In this document: positions 59,104-64,000 of the stretch, in pieces
Position numbering within the stretch: the stretch's first letter is position 1
Layout: each line of letters begins with the position of its first letter
NCBI GenBank assembly: GCA_035222895.1
Contig: JAVYIG010000321.1
Coordinates: forward strand, 595,182 to 659,181
Direction: 5' to 3'
From: Strongylocentrotus droebachiensis
Lineage: Eukaryota > Echinodermata > Echinoidea > Camarodonta > Strongylocentrotidae
Length of the DNA stretch: 64,000 nt
Translations under genes and position numbers: made by a program
The notes under the pieces: model-generated
Database searches by the model: none
Told to the model about the DNA's origin: nothing
Seen by the model: the letters and a program-made list of their open reading frames with translations, nothing else

Positions 59104-61050
59104 ATGGCAGACATTTTGACAGACATAGTTGTGCAGAGATTGTCAAAACTGATTAATCGTGTACCTGGGATTCACCAAAGCCGAGGGCAATGTCGCAGCG
59201 CTACAGGCCAATGTCGACAGGAATCAACAGAGCGCATACCAAAACCTCATCTCCAAGTATGTTATGAGACATGGACGGAAGAGTGAAAGTGCTCTGCAAC
59301 TGAGAAAGATCTTTCTACAGAGTGAAATGCCGGACTGTAGTGATGTAATCAAAGCAGGTTCGTAGATTAAATTTTTTAGTATGTTAATTTATAACGGAAA
59401 CAACAACATAGTGATGATCAAAATGTACTGAGCTCAAAGATAAGGTCAACCATATATTTCATAATTGTCAACACTGGTAAAGATGTGACAGAACTCTTTA
59501 AAAAATAATGAATCAACATTCAGACTTCAATATGATATTATTTAACTGGTAATAAGGTATTCCCTCTTTTTTGTTGTTGAATGAATAATGCTTAATCGGA
59601 GGCTATGACGTAAAATCACAGTAAAGTATTATGTAAAAGGGGAACAGAGGCCAGACCAATTTGCAGAAATATTTTTCCAAACAAAACTCGAAAAAGAGTA
59701 GAGGGAGTCATTATCCTGTATACATTTTCTGACAAGAATAACAAAAAGTGCATGATTTGAAAATGTGTGTAATTTAGAGATAAATAAATTCTCAACATGG
59801 GAGAAAAATATCAAAACACTTGACTGGCGGACATATGTTTAAATACGGTTCTCTTGCAAATGGAACTATGAATAATTATTTGCCGATCAGAAATTTGAAG
59901 TCGTTGCTAAAGTATGTACAGCTGTTTTTGGAGAAACGGTGCAGAAAAGTAAAAAAACAGCAGTAGAATAAACACAAAACCGATCGATATTAATTTTCTT
60001 CCAAATTTCAATTCATTTGAGAGCATGATTTCATTAATTTGAGTACGATGGCGCAGTGTTGGCTAAGTCATGTGGGGCCACCAGTCTTTAGTCTACTTAC
60101 TAGATCATCTTTTTTTCTACCTTTTCTTTATTCACTTTACCCTTTTAGGGGTTAAACAGTTTTGCGTCACCCCAACCCAATGACAATATTAGGGCAGCGA
60201 GGAGCCCTAATATCGTTATATCTAAAATATTCATGGAGGGAAAAGACACTTTACTATCTCTGAAATGTTATTTCCTCATCAAAATACCCTAAGTGATATA
60301 TAATTTGGCATCTTGCGGTTACATACAAATAAATCTTTAATATAATCTAAATTCGCTTTATGGTTTAAAGACTGCAACACACTATTGGTATCAAATGTAA
60401 AAAAAACTCTATTGACAGAAATAGTCAGCTTTCATTAAATAATCTACAGCCGGTTAAGCAGCACCCCGGTTGAAAAAACACTGGGCTAGATGGTCTACAT
60501 TGAGGGGCATATTGACCAGGCTACCCCTTGTCCCTTTAGAGTGGGAAAATTTTGCATTTTAAAGTGAAACAAACACAATAGTCTAACTCTCTCTGTCTCT
60601 TTCCCCTTATTTATTTGTTATCTTTTGCTGTACGATACATCACGAACGCAGATCTCTAGATTCAGTTAAGACTTAACATGTTGTCCCCACGTAACGTTCA
60701 CATAATCCATGTAGTGATATCTTGAAGAACATTTCTGAGCAATCTATATCCATAATTATTTTACTATTTCACGTTCGTTTTTTCCTTTACGTGCATAACT
60801 CCCCTCGGTCTCACTTTTTCGGTGCTATTAGATTGGGGACACGTGCCCCCGTGCCCCCTCGTAGCTACGCCAGTGATGACAATACAGTTTTAAAAATTGA
60901 TTATCATTATTATTTTTTAGATAATTAAAATTTAAAACTGTATTTTTAAAACCGTACTAAAATCGGTGAACACAATGTTTAAAAAATGTATGTGCCCTAA
61001 GAGAAAATGGAGAAAAGAGAAAGAGACAGAAAGGGAGAGAGATAGGGAGG

Positions 61051-61092
<42 letters not shown>

Positions 61093-61336
61093 GAGAGAGA
61101 GAGAATGAGAGGGGGCGAAAGCGGAGTACGAAAGAAAAAAAAAATATTGTTCGAGAGAGAGAGGAACGGGAGAGAAAGAAAATCAGTATTAATTTTGTTC
61201 TTAAACCGTTAAAGATATTTTTGCTTTTTATCTCCAGGATTCGAGAGGTTGAACATTCCTTTCCGGTCAGACGAGGAAATACTCATGGAAATGAAAAAAC
61301 CTGTATCCCTCCCGAACTCTCGTTGTGGCACACCAG
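59104..61336 (+). pseudogene. Death-fold gene 5 (type I), exon deletion; last exon beyond window
   Basis: Exon 1 59104-59357 and exon 2 61238-61336, phase-1 sites intact. Relative to gene 4, 29 bp are missing in exon 1 after ...SKLIN, removing the link between helix 1 and helix 2 and shifting the frame. Downstream, VYLGFTKAEGNVAALQANVD, QSAYQNLISKYVMRHG and LRKIFLQSEMPDC remain open and well conserved. Exon 2 reads FERLNIPFRSDEEILMEMKK. Exon 3 is not in the window because a 2.65-kb hAT element starts 12 bp after the exon 2 donor. Conservation of the remaining frame suggests a recent loss. A GTG at 59159 opens the downstream part, but a use is unproven. Confidence 0.75.
59358..61237 (+). other. 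Intron 1 of gene 5
   Basis: Collinear with intron 1 of gene 3 (shared GGAGGCTATGACGTAAAATC, GAAAATGTGTGTAATTTAGAG and CCCTAAGAGAAAATGGAG-type landmarks). A hAT-like old end (GTAGCTACGCCAGTG, about 60870) and a (GA)n tract (about 61040-61105) lie inside. No other gene. Confidence 0.5.
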
Positions 61337-61879
61337 GTTATCATATTCCAGGCGCGGATCCAGGGGGGGCCGAGCGGGCCTTGGCCCCCCCCCGCAAAAA
61401 AAAAAAAAAAAAAAAAAAAGAGAGAAGAAAGAAAGGAAAGGGAAAGAGGAGAGAAGGGAAAGAAAGAAGAGGAAGAAAAAAAGAAAAGGGGGAAGAAGGA
61501 GATCGGGGGCCGAAAGGGCCTTGCCTCCCAGGCTGTTGACCCCCCCCCCAATCAAAACAAATAAGAGAGAAGGAAGGAAAGGGAAAGAAATGACGTAATT
61601 TCCGAGATTATTCCTCACTTTTTAGTAAATACGTTTGTATGTGTTTGTTGGAGAATGACAAATTACTAAATTTACAGCCAGGCAAGAAATATGATTCTTG
61701 AGATTCCTATTTGTCAGGCCCGAGGTGGGGCGGGGATCGGGAGCCTCGAGCTCCCTCCCCCGCCCCCCCCCCCCCTCCCCCCACTTTTTTGAAAAAGTAT
61801 ATTAAAGAGAAATAAAATAGAATGAGAGCAAGAAAGAAAGAATAGTTAACTGCCAGTGTTACAAATTAATGAGGCATCT

Positions 61880-62278
61880 AAATATGCTCATCTGACCGTG
61901 ATTAAATGCCTAAAACCCCTAAGCTCCCGGGGGGCTCTGCCCCTGGATTCCACCTAGGACCCCTACGGCGGGCCCTTAGATGCTCATCTGACGGTAATTT
62001 AATGCCTAAAACCCCCAAAAAAATTGGGGCTCCGCCCCCTGGAACCCACGCCAAATAGTGACCTGCAAGTGTCATCAAATAATAAGGTATAACAAAAAAT
62101 GCTCATCTGACCTTAATTAAACGCCTAAAACCCCTGAGCTTCCGGGGCCGGCTCAGCCGCCTCGACCCCACCAGGGGCCCTAAGACGGCCCCTGAATGCT
62201 TATCTGACCGCAATTTATTGCCTTAAACCCCTCAGCTTACGGGGTCGGACAAGGTATCAAAATGTGTTTATCTGACCG
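61880..62278 (+). repeat. Tandem ~100-bp repeat, second copy
   Basis: Same unit series as 12240-12633 (GCTCATCTGACCGTGATTAA start words), with nearly the same unit order. Confidence 0.8.
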
Positions 62279-62304
62279 CAGGCGCGTAGCCAGGGGGGGG
62301 GGGG

Positions 62305-62512
62305 CGGTCCCCCCCACATCGGAAGAGGACGTAGGAAGAAAAAGGAGCAGACAAAGAACACCTTTGAAAAAAGGTCCCCCCCCCAAATCGGAAGAGGACA
62401 TAGGAAGAAAAAGGAGCAGACAAAGAACACCTTTGAAAAAAGGTCCCCACCAAATCGGAAGAGGACGTAGGAAGAAAAAGGAGCAGACAAAGAACACCTT
62501 TGAAAAAAGGAT
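62305..62512 (+). repeat. Three tandem ~70-bp units
   Basis: Each unit runs from GGTCCCCCC through TCGGAAGAGGACGTAGGAAG and GGAGCAGACAAAGAACACC to TTTGAAAAAA. The first hAT copy has only one such segment (12664-12720), so two units were gained or lost since the copies parted. Confidence 0.85.
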
Positions 62513-62514
62513 TA

Positions 62515-63965
62515 AGAGTATAGAGAACGGTACAACGCATCGTCTTTTTTCTCTAATAATTTAATGAAACGTCAAAGCTTCGCTCAGGAGGGGAAGGGGG
62601 GGGGAACTGAATTCAGACAAGGATTAAGAATCGAGAACGGTACAGCGAATCGTCTTCTTTCTCTCATAATCTTGTGAAAGGTCAAAGCTTCCGGTAATAC
62701 GAATCTTTAATGATTTAATGAAACGTAAAAGCTTCCGCGCTTTGCGCGGAATGGAGGGGAAACTAAATTCCGACGAGGATTATTTTCGAGAACGGTACAA
62801 CGAATCGTCTTCTTTCTCTAATGATTTAATGAAAATTAAAAACTTCCGCGCTTCGCGCGGCAGGGGGGAACCTGAATTCAGACCAGGATTAAGAGTCGAG
62901 AACTGTACAGCCAATCGTCTTCTTTCTCTCATAACATTATGAAACTTAAAAGCTTCCGCGCTTCGCGCGGGAAGGGGGGGAACCTGAATTCGGACGAGGA
63001 TTCAGAGTCGAGAACTGTACAGCCAATCGTCTTCTTTCTCTCATAATCTTATGAAACTTAAAAGCTTCCGCGCTTCGCGCGGGAAGGGGGGGGGGGAACC
63101 TAATTCGGACGAGGATTAAGAGTCGAGAACTGTACAGCCAATCGTCTTCTTTCTCTCATAATCTTATGAAACTTAAAAGCTTTCGCGCTTCGCGCGGGGT
63201 GGGGTGGGGGACCTGAATTCGGAGGAGGATTAAGAGTCGAGAACTGTACAACGAATCGTCTTCTTTCGAATGATTTAATGAAACGTAAAAGCTTCCGCGC
63301 TTCGCGAGGAGGGGGGGGGGGGGGGCGACTGAATTCAGACGAGTCGAGAGCTTTCCATAGAATCGTAATAATTTAATAAATCGTAACATTTTCTTGTGAA
63401 AAATCAAAGCTTACGCGCGAAGCGCGGGAGGGGGGGGGGGGAACCTGAATTCAGACGAGGATTCAGATGCGAGAACGGTAATACGAATCTTTAATGATTA
63501 AATGTTACCTTCCGCGCTTTGCGCGGGATGAAGGGGGAACTAAATTCCGACTAGGATTATTTTCGAGAACGGTATAACGAATCGTCTTTTTTCTCTAATG
63601 ATTTAATGAATCGTAAAAGCTTCCACGCTTCGCGCGGAAGGGGGAAAAATGATTTCAGACGAGGATTAGTGTCGAAAACGGTACAACGAATCGTCTTCTT
63701 TCTCTAATGATTAAAGGAAACTTAAAAAGCTTCCGCGCGAAGCGCGGGAGGGGGGAACCTGAATTCTGACGAGGATTAAGAGTCGACAACTTTTCAAAGA
63801 ATCGTAATAATTTAATAAATCGTAAATTTTTTCGCGCTTCGCGCGGGAGGGGAAAAACTAAATTCAGACGAGAATTATTTTTGAGAACGATACAACGAAT
63901 CGTCTTCTTTCTCTAATAATTTAATGAAACGTCAAAACTTCCGCGTTCGCGGAGGAGGGAGGGGG
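62515..63965 (+). repeat. Minisatellite of ~115-bp hairpin units, second copy
   Basis: About a dozen units, same words as 12730-14240. The first and last units match between the two copies, while the middle units differ in number and order. Confidence 0.85.
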
Positions 63966-64000
63966 AAACACGCCCCTCCCTGCACCGACCCCCCCCCCCC

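Larger units (their letters stand above)
61349..64000. mobile_element. Second copy of the 2.65-kb hAT-type element, runs off the window
   Basis: Starts CAGGCGCGGATCCAGG and follows the order of 11711-14364: purine tract, ~100-bp tandem, CAGGCGCGTAGCCAGG inner end (about 62279), ~115-bp hairpin array. By comparison about 110 bp of right end lie beyond 64000. It differs by a triplicated ~70-bp segment and by gains and losses of array units. It sits in intron 2 of gene 5. No transposase. Confidence 0.85.

Noticed and set aside
60966-61598. 210-codon basic/acidic frame
   Set aside because: Covers intronic (GA)n, exon 2 of gene 5 in the wrong frame and the hAT purine tract.

Overview
This is a gene-poor, repeat-rich stretch of a eukaryotic (animal) nuclear genome. 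Intron-split genes, GT-AG splice sites, tRNA-derived SINEs with (ATT)n tails, LINEs, hAT and piggyBac-type MITEs and one Ty3/Gypsy element all say so. The SINE cores and tails and the presence of small stand-alone Death-fold genes fit an invertebrate deuterostome, most likely an echinoderm. That placement is an inference from family resemblance; no search was run.

The only host genes I can support are a tandem family of small Death-domain-like genes, all on the + strand. Five members are visible. Two are type II (gene 1 at 6505-7302; gene 2 at 24250-28177, split by a transposon). Three are type I (gene 3 at 16072-18398, gene 4 at 35191-37130, gene 5 at 59104-61336, which has a 29-bp exon deletion and runs out of the window). 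There is also a duplicated last exon (20710-20783) and two relic exon pieces (15685-15747 and 34817-34879). Every member has one ~95-residue exon holding a six-helix Death-like fold, then a phase-1 intron and a short exon beginning E-L-x-x-x-N-I. Type I adds a third exon with a Gly/Ala-rich, acidic tail. Genes 1, 3 and 4 look intact.

Layout: 1-4800 holds MITEs, a SINE, a copy of an interspersed repeat called X here, and a foldback element made of GGCGCC words. Block A (about 4800-20000) carries gene 1, a LINE piece, X copies split by a 2.65-kb hAT element, then gene 3 and its duplicated 3' end. Block B (about 23040-38800) is a paralogous copy in the same order: gene 2, LINE piece, X, gene 4, with its own later insertions (a GAGCTC-word foldback element, an L2/CR1 tail, a Tx1/L1 piece, two TTAA-flanked MITEs). 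Then come hAT fragments and a CGTACG-word region (39-42 kb), SINEs and a MITE (43 kb), a nearly full CR1/Jockey-group LINE on the minus strand (44.6-48 kb), a long (CTA)n tract, a recent Gypsy insertion (50.5-55.5 kb), an inverted X copy with two nested elements (56-58.9 kb), gene 5, and a second copy of the 2.65-kb hAT element that runs off the end.

Because blocks A and B are paralogous, many insertions in one can be read against an empty site in the other, which fixes element boundaries and target duplications unusually well. The biological core is a birth-and-death cluster of one-domain Death-fold proteins, possibly adaptors or decoys in apoptosis or innate immunity (inference), being reshaped by mobile elements.
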